NCBI GenBank assembly: GCA_002483345.1
Contig: DLHS01000012.1
Span: 1-50,272 of the forward strand
DNA length: 50,272 nucleotides
DNA from: Bacteroidetes bacterium UBA7662
Lineage (GTDB): Bacteria; Bacteroidota; Bacteroidia; UBA7662
Direction: 5' to 3'
The notes below the pieces were generated by a model. That model saw only the letters and a list, made by a program, of their open reading frames with translations. It was not told the origin of the DNA and made no database searches. Below, piece by piece: positions 16,952-25,457 of this stretch. Made by a program: the position numbers and the translations under genes. Position 1 is the first letter of the stretch. Each line of letters starts with the position of its first letter.

Positions 16952-17668
16952 TCAGGCTTGCGGCTGACGTACACTCACGATCTGGTCGTTGGGGGCATCA
17001 CTTTCTACCAAGCCATCGCGCAGTCGTACAATGCGGTGTGCATGCCTGGCAATGTCTTCCTCATGGGTAACCAGGATGATGGTGTTGCCCTGCTCCTGAA
17101 TCTCTTCGAACAATGCCATGATTTCGTAGGACGTTTTGGTATCGAGGTTACCGGTTGGTTCATCCGCCAGAATGATGGAAGGCTTGTTCACGAGGGCACG
17201 TGCCACGGCTACCCGCTGACGCTGCCCCCCGGAAAGCTCATTGGGTCTGTGACCCATGCGGGCCTCGAGGCCTACCGATTTTAGCACTTCCACAGCTCTT
17301 TCATTGCGTTCTTCCTTGCTGAAACCGGCATAAACCAGAGGCAAAGCCACATTTTCAAGCGCGGTAGCCCTGGGAAGCAGGTTAAAAGTCTGGAAAACGA
17401 AGCCTATCTCCTTGTTTCTGATTTCAGCCAGGGCATTGTCATCCATGCGGCTGACGTCGGTCTGGTTGAGAATATATTGTCCTTTGGAAGGCGTATCAAG
17501 ACAACCGATGATGTTCATCAGGGTTGATTTACCCGAACCGGAAGGCCCCATGAGGGCTACGTATTCGTTCTTGTATATTTTCAGGGAGATCGATTTGATG
17601 GCGTGAATTTCTTCCAGTCCCATCACATACCGTTTCCCGATGTCTTCGAGGCGAATGATCTCCTGCAT
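16952..17668 (-). CDS. ABC transporter ATP-binding protein, LolD/MacB type
   Basis: A 238-residue ATPase with Walker A GPSGSGKST (about 40-48), Q-loop, signature LSGGQRQRVAVARAL, Walker B IILADEPTGNLD and the H-loop VTHEEDIA. The NLD sequence after Walker B and the small size place it in the MacB/LolD/FtsE branch, which pairs with FtsX-type permeases. No permease gene is adjacent. The orphan permease at 12476-13720 is a candidate partner. It lies 5 nt after gatC in a compact leftward operon. Confidence 0.92.
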   Translation of the reverse strand: MQEIIRLEDIGKRYVMGLEEIHAIKSISLKIYKNEYVALMGPSGSGKSTLMNIIGCLDTPSKGQYILNQTDVSRMDDNALAEIRNKEIGFVFQTFNLLPRATALENVALPLVYAGFSKEERNERAVEVLKSVGLEARMGHRPNELSGGQRQRVAVARALVNKPSIILADEPTGNLDTKTSYEIMALFEEIQEQGNTIILVTHEEDIARHAHRIVRLRDGLVESDAPNDQIVSVRQPQA

Positions 17669-17673
17669 GGTTT

Positions 17674-17964
17674 TTATTTTTCGATGACCTTAGGAACGCG
17701 GAAAAAATCGCTATCGCGTTTAGGCGCATTTTTCAGCGCAGTTTCGTGATCAATATCCTGTATCACCTCGTCCTTGCGCAATACATTGTGCTGGTCGTTC
17801 ATATAAATGAGCGGTTCCACTGATTCAATATCGAGTTCGTTGAGTTTGTCGGCAAAGGCCAGAAAACGGTTCATGTCGTGAAGCATCTGCGCTTTGGTGT
17901 CCTCGTCGAATTCAAGACGGGCGAGGTGTGCGAGGCGATCAACGGTGTTAAGGTCTAACTGCAT
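17674..17964 (-). CDS. gatC: Asp-tRNA(Asn)/Glu-tRNA(Gln) amidotransferase subunit C
   Basis: The small subunit of the GatCAB amidotransferase, which corrects Glu-tRNA(Gln) or Asp-tRNA(Asn). 96 residues from the ATG at 17964: typical helices VDRLAHLARLEFDED and FLAFADKLNELDIESVEP, then the C-terminal belt LRKDEVI...ALKNAPKRDSDFFRVPKVIE. A longer reading to 18033 adds unrelated residues. Its 5' end overlaps the plsC 3' end by 17 nt. gatA and gatB are not in the window. Confidence 0.95.
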   Translation of the reverse strand: MQLDLNTVDRLAHLARLEFDEDTKAQMLHDMNRFLAFADKLNELDIESVEPLIYMNDQHNVLRKDEVIQDIDHETALKNAPKRDSDFFRVPKVIEK

Positions 17965-18697
17965 GGTGTGCGGATAAAGTTTTTTCAATAACGTCATAAG
18001 TTGCCTGACGAAGCTTTTTTTCGGCCTGTTCATCGGTGGTATCCGGCCAGATGGGGCTGTGAACCACCACCCGGCAAATACCGGGATAAAGACCGGGTTG
18101 CAGGCTGTCGGGCAGAATGTGCCGTGTATCTATCAAAGATACCGGAACAACCGGAATATTATGTGCCAATGCCAGCTTAAAGGCTCCCGATTTAAAGGGT
18201 TTTAACAAGGAGTCGCCGCTCATGATACCTCCCTCAGGGAAAATTGCCAGGCTCTGCCCGTTCTGAAGTTTCTGTGAGGCCCGGTCGTAGGCCAGCTGAG
18301 CCTGCCGGCGGTTGCCCCGGTCAACGGCCACATCGATGGTGTGAAAGAAGGTGCGGAACAAAGGAATACGAGTCAGTTCATCTTTGGCCATATAGCCGAA
18401 ATACCGGGGCAACGCCAATGCCAGTACGGGGATATCGATGTATGAATCGTGGTTGGCGCAGAAGACAAAGGCCTGATCAGCCCGCAGCGGTTCCTCCTGC
18501 TGCACCACTACCCTGACGCCTATGCAGGCAAACAAAAACCGTCCCCAGGCCGTGCGCAGGCGATGCGCGTTCCGGTAACGGCTGGGGTGCGACAGCAACC
18601 AGAAATAAAGCGGGTACTGCAATAAAAAAGTCAGTACGAACAGCAACAAAAACCAAAAGGCCAGTAAGCGGTTGAGGATGTTCGACTTCGTTTTCAT
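17948..18697 (-). CDS. plsC: 1-acyl-sn-glycerol-3-phosphate acyltransferase
   Basis: A membrane-bound acyltransferase that makes phosphatidic acid from lysophosphatidic acid. After an N-terminal membrane helix (about 10-35) come the catalytic motif NHDSYID (His83, Asp88), the YMAKDEL block, and the substrate motif FPEGG at 153-157. Length (249) is normal. It heads the group plsC-gatC-ABC ATPase-pduO. Its promoter (minus strand, 18738-18706) places the transcript start only a few bases before the ATG at 18697. Confidence 0.93.
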   Translation of the reverse strand: MKTKSNILNRLLAFWFLLLFVLTFLLQYPLYFWLLSHPSRYRNAHRLRTAWGRFLFACIGVRVVVQQEEPLRADQAFVFCANHDSYIDIPVLALALPRYFGYMAKDELTRIPLFRTFFHTIDVAVDRGNRRQAQLAYDRASQKLQNGQSLAIFPEGGIMSGDSLLKPFKSGAFKLALAHNIPVVPVSLIDTRHILPDSLQPGLYPGICRVVVHSPIWPDTTDEQAEKKLRQATYDVIEKTLSAHHAVRP

Positions 18698-18705
18698 AGA
18701 CGTTG

Positions 18706-18738
18706 CAAATCTACAATTCCCAACGGGCTTTTGGCAAA
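18706..18738 (-). promoter_or_regulatory. Promoter of the plsC-gatC-ATPase-pduO operon
   Basis: On the minus strand TTTG at 18738-18735, 21 nt, then TAGATTTG at 18713-18706. The -7 box ends 8 nt before the plsC ATG, so the leader should be only about 1-4 nt. Confidence 0.6.
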
Positions 18739-18792
18739 TTCAGGGAACGACACCGGCACAATTGCTCCCCGAGATTTCGTATTTTGCGACCC

Positions 18793-19788
18793 ATGGAAAT
18801 TGTCGTGAGCGGAATCCGGTCGACGGGGAATCTGCATTTGGGAAATTATTTTGGTGCTGTGCAGAACTTCATCCGCATGCAGCAGGAGCATCAGTGCTAC
18901 TTTTTTATAGCAGATTATCATGCGCTGACCACCCATCCCGACCCTGCCCAACTGCGCCGAAGTGCCCGCAGCGTACTGGTGGAATACCTGGCCTGCGGCA
19001 TCGATCCGGATGTTGCCCCCCTGTATCTGCAAAGCGACCTGAAAGAAATTCCGGAGCTTTATATGCTGCTGAATATGCATGCCTATGTGGGCGAGCTGGA
19101 GAAAGTCCCCACTTTCAAAGACAAGGTGCGTAAGCAACCCGACAATGTCAATGCCGGCTTGCTCACCTATCCAGTACTGATGGCGGCTGATGTAATGATC
19201 CACAAAGCAACCAAGGTACCGGTAGGCAAAGACCAGGAACAACACCTCGAAATGGCCAGGAACTTTGCCAACCGTTTTAATCATTTCTACGGGGTTGATT
19301 TTTTTCCGGAGCCTTATCCATTCAATTTCGGACAGCAACTGGTAAAAGTGCCGGGACTGGATGGCAGCGGGAAGATGGGCAAAAGCGAGGGGGCCGGCAA
19401 TGCCATCTACCTGAGAGAGCCGGATGCTGATTTGCGAAAAAAAGTGATGCGTGCGGTAACCGACAGCGGTCCTGCCGAGCCAAACAGCACCCCGACAGCA
19501 GCCGTGGCCAATCTGTTTACCCTGTTGTCGCTCGTCAGCAAACCGACGGTAGTGGAACAGTTTGAAGCTGCCTATGCCGACTGCAGCATCCGTTATGGCG
19601 ACCTGAAGAAGCAGCTTGCCGATGATATTGCCACTTTTGTAGCCCCTATCCGGGAGCGTATACTTGAAATAGAAGCCGACGAGGCGCTCATCCATCGCAC
19701 CTTGACAGCAGGTGCCGAAAAAGCGCGCGTCAGCGCTTCCAAAACCCTGCGGGAAGTCAGGGAAATCATGGGATTCAAAGCAAACTAA
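18793..19788 (+). CDS. trpS: Tryptophanyl-tRNA synthetase
   Basis: A class I aminoacyl-tRNA synthetase charging tRNA(Trp). The HIGH-type motif appears as GNLHLGNYFGA near residue 12, and the KMSKS motif as KMGKSEGAGNAI near residue 195. 331 residues from the ATG at 18793; the open frame reaches 18703 but the added residues are not family-like. The opening MEIVVSGIRSTGNLHLGN is canonical. A TATTTTG box lies 6 nt before the ATG (18780-18786), without a clear upstream partner. The stop codon directly abuts the next ATG. Confidence 0.96.
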   Translation: MEIVVSGIRSTGNLHLGNYFGAVQNFIRMQQEHQCYFFIADYHALTTHPDPAQLRRSARSVLVEYLACGIDPDVAPLYLQSDLKEIPELYMLLNMHAYVGELEKVPTFKDKVRKQPDNVNAGLLTYPVLMAADVMIHKATKVPVGKDQEQHLEMARNFANRFNHFYGVDFFPEPYPFNFGQQLVKVPGLDGSGKMGKSEGAGNAIYLREPDADLRKKVMRAVTDSGPAEPNSTPTAAVANLFTLLSLVSKPTVVEQFEAAYADCSIRYGDLKKQLADDIATFVAPIRERILEIEADEALIHRTLTAGAEKARVSASKTLREVREIMGFKAN

Positions 19789-20409
19789 ATGGGCAAACAC
19801 ATCGCCATCGCCGGTAACATCGGGTCGGGAAAAACCACTCTCACCACCCTGCTTGCCAAACATTATAACTGGGAAGCGCATTTTGAGGATGTCGACAACA
19901 ATCCCTACCTCAACGACTTCTACAACGACATGCAGCGCTGGAGCTTTAACCTCCAGATATTTTTCCTGAACTCCCGTTTCAGGCAGTTGCAGGATATCCG
20001 TGCCCAGGAAAAAACCGTTATCCAGGATCGTACGATTTATGAAGATGCCAACATCTTTGCCCCCAACCTGCACAGCATGGGGCTGATGACCGGCCGGGAT
20101 TACGAAAACTACAAAAGCCTGTTCGATGCTGTCAGCAAAATGATAGGCGCACCGGATTTGTTGATATACCTGCGTGCCTCAGTGCCTACGCTTGTAAAGC
20201 AAATTCAGAAGCGGGGCCGTGATTATGAGGACAGCATCCGGCTGGATTATCTCCGCCGGCTGAACGAACGGTATGAAGCCTGGATTGACACTTATAAAGA
20301 AGGCAAGCTGCTGGTGATTGATGTTGACAACATCAATTTCGCAGATAAGCCTGAGGACCTGGGTAGTATCATCAACAAAATAGAGGCGGAGTTCAACGGT
20401 TTGTTCTGA
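19789..20409 (+). CDS. Deoxynucleoside kinase
   Basis: A 206-residue salvage kinase that phosphorylates deoxynucleosides (deoxyadenosine/deoxyguanosine/deoxycytidine type). The P-loop GNIGSGKTT is at 9-17, the ED pair that contacts the substrate at 33-34, the DRT motif at 80-82, and the basic lid RGRDYEDSIR near 144-153. Specificity cannot be read from the sequence. It starts at the base following the trpS stop codon and its stop overlaps the next start by one base (TGATG), so the three genes form one tight unit. Confidence 0.9.
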   Translation: MGKHIAIAGNIGSGKTTLTTLLAKHYNWEAHFEDVDNNPYLNDFYNDMQRWSFNLQIFFLNSRFRQLQDIRAQEKTVIQDRTIYEDANIFAPNLHSMGLMTGRDYENYKSLFDAVSKMIGAPDLLIYLRASVPTLVKQIQKRGRDYEDSIRLDYLRRLNERYEAWIDTYKEGKLLVIDVDNINFADKPEDLGSIINKIEAEFNGLF

Positions 20410-21782
20410 TGAAGCAGGGATACAAAAGGCTTGGCTGGTGGCTGACGGGCGCTTTGGCCGCGTTGGTTATGTTGCCACAGTTGATGCATCCCGGTTTGTT
20501 TGTGGACGGCCTTTTGTATGCAGCGGTAAGCAGGAACCTGGCAGAAGGGCTGGGCAGTATGTGGTCTCCTTTTTTCACAGAAACCATTTTCCCGTCATTT
20601 TATGAACATCCTCCCCTGGCCTTTTGGTTACAAAGTATAAGTTACCGGATACTGGGCGATCATTGGTGGGTGGATAGGTTGTACGGTGTGGTATTATTGG
20701 CTGGTTGCCTGTTGCTCATCGGCAGGATTGCTTACCGGGGTTTAGGAGTTCACTGGATTCCTGCGGTTGGTTTTCTCTTGCTCCCCATGGTTTGGTGGAG
20801 TTTCGGCAACAATATGCTCGAGAATACCGTCAGTTTTTTTGCGCTTTTAAGTGTATGGGCTCAGTACCAGTGGGTCAGAACAAACCACAGAAACTGGCTG
20901 ATACTGGCCGGTGTGGCCTTGATGGCCGGTTTTCTGGCCAAGGGGCCTGTGGCTTTGTTCCCCCTTGTCTGGTTGCCGCTTGACCGGTATTTTCTCAACA
21001 GAAATGACCTCAAAAGTGGCTGGAAAGGTATGTTGTGGGTAGGGGGTGTTTTTACAGCCTTGCTGGCTGTTTTGATGCTATATGGCCCGGCCCGGGAAGC
21101 TGTTTTTCAGTACTTCGACCAGCAGGTGATCGCGAGTTTAAGCGGTCAGCGCAACCATGGTTCCCGCTTTGAAATGGTCAGGCGGTTGCTGGAAGAGCTG
21201 GTTCCTGTGCTGCTTTTGTATGGCCTGGGTATCTGGCTCAATCGGGCTCCTGAACAACGTGATAACCTGAAATACAGTCTTCGCTGGATTATTTTCGCTC
21301 TTTGCGGAACCTTACCCATCTTCCTCAGCGGGAAACTGAGCATCCATTATTTTGTCCCTGCGATGCCCTTTTACGCTTTGGCATTGGCTCCCTTGTTCCG
21401 GAACAGCATGTTTGAGTATCTCCAGGACAGGTTTCATCTCAGGCGGTTTCGTTACAGCGGCTGGTTTCTGGTGGTCGTGATTTTTATCTTCACCGCCATT
21501 CTGACACTCAATCAGGCCGGTCAACCCCGGCGTGATGTACAAACCATCCTCGATTTAAAACTCATCGCTGAAGAGGCCGGTGAAAACAGTACGCTGGGAT
21601 TAACCCCCGACTTGTATGAATTATGGTCGTTGCATGCCAATGCTTATCGCTTTCATCACATCAGCCTGGCAACTGACAGTACACTGGAAAGGGTCGTGAG
21701 CAAACATCCGCAACTGGAAGGCTATCATTTATTAACCCCTGCCAATCAGGAATTCTACCTGCATGTCAAGGCAAAAGACTAA
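20409..21782 (+). CDS. Glycosyltransferase family 39-like membrane protein (ArnT/PMT_2 type)
   Basis: A 457-residue multi-pass protein with about ten membrane helices. Near the N-terminus the acidic site GLFVDGLLYAAVSRNLAEG matches the D-containing first periplasmic loop of GT39/ArnT enzymes, followed by YEHPPLAFWLQ, another family hallmark. These enzymes move sugars from polyprenyl phosphates to lipid A or other acceptors on the periplasmic side. Donor and acceptor are unknown here. It overlaps the kinase gene by one base. The GT-C fold makes other lipid-linked sugar transferases possible. Confidence 0.82.
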   Translation: MKQGYKRLGWWLTGALAALVMLPQLMHPGLFVDGLLYAAVSRNLAEGLGSMWSPFFTETIFPSFYEHPPLAFWLQSISYRILGDHWWVDRLYGVVLLAGCLLLIGRIAYRGLGVHWIPAVGFLLLPMVWWSFGNNMLENTVSFFALLSVWAQYQWVRTNHRNWLILAGVALMAGFLAKGPVALFPLVWLPLDRYFLNRNDLKSGWKGMLWVGGVFTALLAVLMLYGPAREAVFQYFDQQVIASLSGQRNHGSRFEMVRRLLEELVPVLLLYGLGIWLNRAPEQRDNLKYSLRWIIFALCGTLPIFLSGKLSIHYFVPAMPFYALALAPLFRNSMFEYLQDRFHLRRFRYSGWFLVVVIFIFTAILTLNQAGQPRRDVQTILDLKLIAEEAGENSTLGLTPDLYELWSLHANAYRFHHISLATDSTLERVVSKHPQLEGYHLLTPANQEFYLHVKAKD

Positions 21783-21836
21783 AACGGCTGCATCAACCAA
21801 CTTTCTTATTACTTTCGGCTTTCTAAAATCTTTCTC

Positions 21837-22337
21837 ATGAAATTGTTGAACAAAACTTTTTTATTCGTCGTGATGGGAATGTTGGTTTTTGCTGCCTGTA
21901 AAAAGGATGAAACCATTACACCAGACCCTAACAACCCTGGTGGCACCAATAATCCGCCTGATACAACCAACACCCAACACCTCTCGCTGAAGGCATGGAA
22001 AATTAAGAGCACCCGCCTGATTGAGCAGGGACAAACAGATACTACCAATGTAAACATCGTAGGTTCTGCTGACTGGCGTTTGACTTTTGTAGCGGACGGA
22101 ACAGGTACTGCTATCGGAACATTTCTGAATGGTGGTGCTTTCACCTGGGTATTTGCTTCGAATGAGACTCAGGTTACGCTGACCAAAACAGGGGCGTCGC
22201 CTATCACGTATAATTTCACCAAAACCACCCTGAACCGGGTGATTCCCAATATCACCCTTACATTGGTAGACGGTAACGGCAACCCTGTTGGTCAGGTTAG
22301 CGGGACAGTACTCGAAGATTACGAGAAATTACCCTAA
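21837..22337 (+). CDS. Predicted lipoprotein, lipocalin-like size
   Basis: 166 residues with an SPII signal peptide and lipobox VFAAC (Cys at 21), followed by a Pro/Asn/Thr-rich linker (about 25-45). The body (about 48-160) is beta-strand-rich with W-K-I and DWRLTFVADGTGT segments reminiscent of Bacteroidota lipocalin-like lipoproteins. Function unknown. A TACTTTCG box at 21810-21817 lies 19 nt before the ATG. A strong terminator follows, so it appears monocistronic. Confidence 0.75.
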   Translation: MKLLNKTFLFVVMGMLVFAACKKDETITPDPNNPGGTNNPPDTTNTQHLSLKAWKIKSTRLIEQGQTDTTNVNIVGSADWRLTFVADGTGTAIGTFLNGGAFTWVFASNETQVTLTKTGASPITYNFTKTTLNRVIPNITLTLVDGNGNPVGQVSGTVLEDYEKLP

Positions 22338-22362
22338 ATCTGTCAGATAAGGACTTTTCAGG

Positions 22363-22393
22363 AGCCTGCCACCAAAAGTGGCAGGCTTTTTTG
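22363..22393 (+). terminator. Intrinsic terminator after the lipoprotein gene
   Basis: A 10-bp stem AGCCTGCCAC / GTGGCAGGCT with loop CAAAA, followed by six Ts, 25 nt after the stop codon. Confidence 0.9.
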
Positions 22394-22442
22394 TTTTTGG
22401 AACGATACCTATGTATAGATGTTTAAAAGATAAACGGCTGTT

Positions 22443-22922
22443 ATGAAAAATAAACTCAACACCATCGGACTTGATCAGGTTCAGGCAAAAATGCTGGCCG
22501 ACAAACTCAATATTTTAATGGCCAATTATCAGGTGTTTTATCTGAACACCCGTGGCTTTCACTGGAACATACAGGGAGAGAAGTTTTTTGAGCTGCATTT
22601 AAAGTTTGAGGAGCTTTATACCAATTTTCAGCTGAAAATAGATGAGATAGCAGAACGTATACTCACGCTTGGTAAAACTCCCTTTCACAGCTTTGACGAT
22701 TTTCTGAAAAACGCCAGTATTAAGCCCCAGAAGAATGTACACCAGGGCCGTGAAGCGGTTGAGCAGGTATTGTCGGGGTTTCAGCAATTGCTGGTTATTC
22801 AGCGGGAGTTGCTGCTGCTTTCGGCCGAGGCCAATGATGAGGGAACGAATGCTCTGATGAGCGATTATATTCGGGAACAGGAAAAGCTGGTATGGATGTA
22901 CGGCGCCTTTCTCAAAGGATAA
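22443..22922 (+). CDS. dps: Dps-family ferritin-like DNA-protection protein
   Basis: A 159-residue four-helix protein that oxidises and stores iron and shields DNA during stress. The ferroxidase ligands fit the Dps spacing: His40 and His52 from one subunit, Asp67 and Glu71 from the other (H-x11-H-x14-D-x3-E). The TRGFHWNIQG segment is diagnostic. The N-terminus is short, with few lysines for DNA binding, so direct DNA binding is uncertain. It is bounded by terminators on both sides and should be transcribed alone. No OxyR-type site was recognised. Confidence 0.92.
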   Translation: MKNKLNTIGLDQVQAKMLADKLNILMANYQVFYLNTRGFHWNIQGEKFFELHLKFEELYTNFQLKIDEIAERILTLGKTPFHSFDDFLKNASIKPQKNVHQGREAVEQVLSGFQQLLVIQRELLLLSAEANDEGTNALMSDYIREQEKLVWMYGAFLKG

Positions 22923-22946
22923 TCCTGAAACTTTGAAGCATAAAAT

Positions 22947-22978
22947 AAAAGCCCCGGAATTTAAATTCCGGGGCTTTT
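22947..22978. terminator. Bidirectional terminator between dps and hppA
   Basis: A perfect 32-bp palindrome: AAAAGCCCCGGAATTT joined to its complement, giving U-rich 3' ends on both strands. It lies between two convergent genes and probably ends both transcripts. Confidence 0.9.
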
Positions 22979-22998
22979 ATTTTCATCCGCAAGGGTAG

Positions 22999-25368
22999 TT
23001 ATCGGGAGCTATTATTATCCTCTCCATTACTGCCACCAGTCGCTTCCCCACCATCTTCTGACTTAGGTTCAGCTGTTTCATTTTCAAGGTCTTCCATAGC
23101 CTGTACTTCGTCTGCTACGGCTTCGCTCTCGGTCATTTCAATTTGGGTAGTACCGTTGGCTGGCGCAGGATTCATACCTGAAATATCTGTAATGAGTGGC
23201 GCAATTACCAGGGCAACTACAGAAATCAACTTCAGCAAAATATTGAGTGAAGGGCCTGAGGTGTCTTTGAAAGGATCGCCTACTGTATCACCCACCACCG
23301 CTGCTTTGTGCGGCTCAGATTTTTTGTAGTAAGTCTGACCATTGATATCCACCCCTTCTTCAAACATTTTTTTGGCATTGTCCCAGGCACCACCGGCATT
23401 CGATTGGAAAATAGCCATCAGTACGCCCGTTACGGTAACACCTGCCAGCAAACCACCCAGTGCTTCTGCGCCGAACACAAAACCAATCGCCACAGGAGAT
23501 ACTACAGCCAGTACACCGGGTAATACCATTTCACGAATGGCAGCCTTGGTTGAAATTTCAACGCATTTACCATATTCTGCCACACCATCTGCTTCATCGA
23601 AAGTTTTTCTGTCTTCCGCACTCCAGTCTTTCATCTCGGTGTCACCATTTTTCTTCATCACAGCCAGCGCTTTGGTGAGGGCCGGAATGGTGGTGAACTG
23701 ACGGCGGACTTCTTCAATCATCGACATGGCGGCGCGTCCTACTGCACCCATGGCCATAGCAGAGAATACGAATGGCAACATCCCTCCGAGGAAAAGACAG
23801 GCCATTACATCAGCCTTGGAAAGGTCAATGGTGCGGATTTGCGCAGAAGTCATAAAGGCACCGAACAATGCCAGTGCTGTCAGGGCAGCAGAAGCAATGG
23901 CAAAACCTTTACCAATAGCAGCTGTAGTGTTTCCAACCGCGTCGAGTTTATCGGTACGCTTGCGTACTTCCTTGGGGAGATCGCTCATCTCTGCAATACC
24001 ACCGGCATTGTCGGAAATAGGTCCGTAAGCGTCTACAGCCAACTGTATACCGGTGTTGGCCAGCATACCCACCGCTGCAATGGCAATACCATACAGGCCG
24101 CCGAAATGGAAGGCACCAATGATAGAAGCTGCAATGAGGATGATTGGAATAGCGGTTGACATCATGCCTACACCCAAACCTGCAATAATGTTGGTTGCAG
24201 CACCGGTAGACGATTGTTTCACGATAGACATCACCGGTTTTTTACCGGTTCCTGTATAATATTCAGTCACCAGACCCACCAGCAAACCTGCTACCAGGCC
24301 GATGATAGTGGCGATAAATACGCCATTAGCAGTCATGACACGGTCGATGCCATACAATACATCGTGGAATACCCACTCTGCAGGCAGCATCCAGGTGATG
24401 ATAAAGTAAGAAGCGATGATCATAAGGCCGGAAGACAGGAATTCACCCATGTTCAGGGCTTTCTGAGGGTCTCCCCCCTCTTTCACCCGAACAAAGAAAG
24501 TTCCGGCAATTGACATCAGGATGCCTACGGCTGCAAGCACTAAAGGCAACAATACCCCTGAAAGACCATTAAAATTGTCACCAAAACCAGGTGCCATGAA
24601 GGCAGCTCCTAATACCATGGTACCGATAATGGAACCCACATACGACTCAAAAAGGTCGGCTCCCATACCAGCTACATCCCCTACGTTGTCACCTACGTTA
24701 TCGGCAATGGTGGCAGGATTGAGGGGGTGATCTTCCGGAATACCTGCTTCCACTTTACCTACGAGGTCAGCACCTACGTCGGCTGCTTTGGTATATATAC
24801 CGCCACCAACCCGGGCAAACAAGGCAATCGATGAAGCACCGAAGGAAAATCCGGTGATGATGGTAATCACCTGATTCAGATTTTGTGCGGTATCGGTACC
24901 AAACATTTCGCTGTAGATGAGGAAAAGTCCGCCTAAGCCAAGTACCCCCAGCCCTACTACACCCATTCCCATGACAGAGCCTCCCGCAAAAGCGATTTCA
25001 AGCGCTTTTCCAAGGCTGGTCCGGGCGGCATTGGCTGTACGAACGTTGGCTTTCGTAGCCACTTTCATGCCAATGTAACCTGCGAGACCGGAGCACAAAG
25101 CCCCGATGACGAACGACAAGCCTACCAGCGGGGATGAATTGGTATCGTCAGCAGAAACAGCCAGCAAAATGGCTACTGCAGCAACAAATACTGCCAGGAT
25201 GCGGTACTCTGCTTTCAGAAACGCCATGGCGCCCTCTGCAATGTGACCGGCTATTTTTTTCATTTTGTCGGTGCCGGCATCTTGTTTAGCTACCCAGCTG
25301 GATTTCCAGAAGGTGTAGAGCAAGCCGACCACACCAATTACGGGGATCAGGTAAAAGATTGAGTTCAT
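22999..25368 (-). CDS. hppA: Membrane-bound ion-pumping pyrophosphatase
   Basis: Hydrolyses pyrophosphate to pump H+ and/or Na+ across the inner membrane. About 789 residues and some 16 helices. The catalytic loops show GGGIYTKAADVGADLVGKVE, EDHPLNPATIADNVGDNVGD and a C-terminal GDTVGDPFKDTSGPS. GNTTAAIGKG carries Ala where K+-independent enzymes carry Lys, so the K+-dependent class is expected. Glu in DLFESY resembles Na+-pumping members, but the pumped ion is not settled. A C-terminal acidic tail of about 50 residues follows the last helix. The ATG at 25368 is preferred over 25416 because the promoter box lies between them. Confidence 0.95.
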   Translation of the reverse strand: MNSIFYLIPVIGVVGLLYTFWKSSWVAKQDAGTDKMKKIAGHIAEGAMAFLKAEYRILAVFVAAVAILLAVSADDTNSSPLVGLSFVIGALCSGLAGYIGMKVATKANVRTANAARTSLGKALEIAFAGGSVMGMGVVGLGVLGLGGLFLIYSEMFGTDTAQNLNQVITIITGFSFGASSIALFARVGGGIYTKAADVGADLVGKVEAGIPEDHPLNPATIADNVGDNVGDVAGMGADLFESYVGSIIGTMVLGAAFMAPGFGDNFNGLSGVLLPLVLAAVGILMSIAGTFFVRVKEGGDPQKALNMGEFLSSGLMIIASYFIITWMLPAEWVFHDVLYGIDRVMTANGVFIATIIGLVAGLLVGLVTEYYTGTGKKPVMSIVKQSSTGAATNIIAGLGVGMMSTAIPIILIAASIIGAFHFGGLYGIAIAAVGMLANTGIQLAVDAYGPISDNAGGIAEMSDLPKEVRKRTDKLDAVGNTTAAIGKGFAIASAALTALALFGAFMTSAQIRTIDLSKADVMACLFLGGMLPFVFSAMAMGAVGRAAMSMIEEVRRQFTTIPALTKALAVMKKNGDTEMKDWSAEDRKTFDEADGVAEYGKCVEISTKAAIREMVLPGVLAVVSPVAIGFVFGAEALGGLLAGVTVTGVLMAIFQSNAGGAWDNAKKMFEEGVDINGQTYYKKSEPHKAAVVGDTVGDPFKDTSGPSLNILLKLISVVALVIAPLITDISGMNPAPANGTTQIEMTESEAVADEVQAMEDLENETAEPKSEDGGEATGGSNGEDNNSSR

Positions 25369-25394
25369 CAGGTTTATGGATTTTTGAAACGTAG

Positions 25395-25426
25395 CAAATA
25401 TAGAAGAAGCACTCAAATTTTAACAA
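25395..25426 (-). promoter_or_regulatory. hppA promoter
   Basis: On the minus strand TTG at 25426-25424, 21 nt, then TATATTTG at 25402-25395. The leader to the ATG at 25368 is about 20 nt. This fixes the hppA start downstream of 25395. Confidence 0.6.
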
Positions 25427-25457
25427 GTCAAGTGCCTTTAGACGAAGAATCGGTTAA

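Noticed and set aside
16952..17668. FtsE identity for the orphan ATPase
   Set aside because: FtsE is normally next to FtsX in the cell-division context; here the neighbours are gatC and pduO, and the sequence fits the wider MacB/LolD group equally.
20409..21782. Oligosaccharyltransferase-type (PglB/STT3) identity
   Set aside because: The WWD-type motif of STT3/PglB is absent; the GT39/ArnT-type HPP motif and length fit better.
23308..24730. Several plus-strand ORFs within hppA
   Set aside because: They are antisense to a strongly conserved membrane protein and have low-complexity sequence that follows from the hppA codons.
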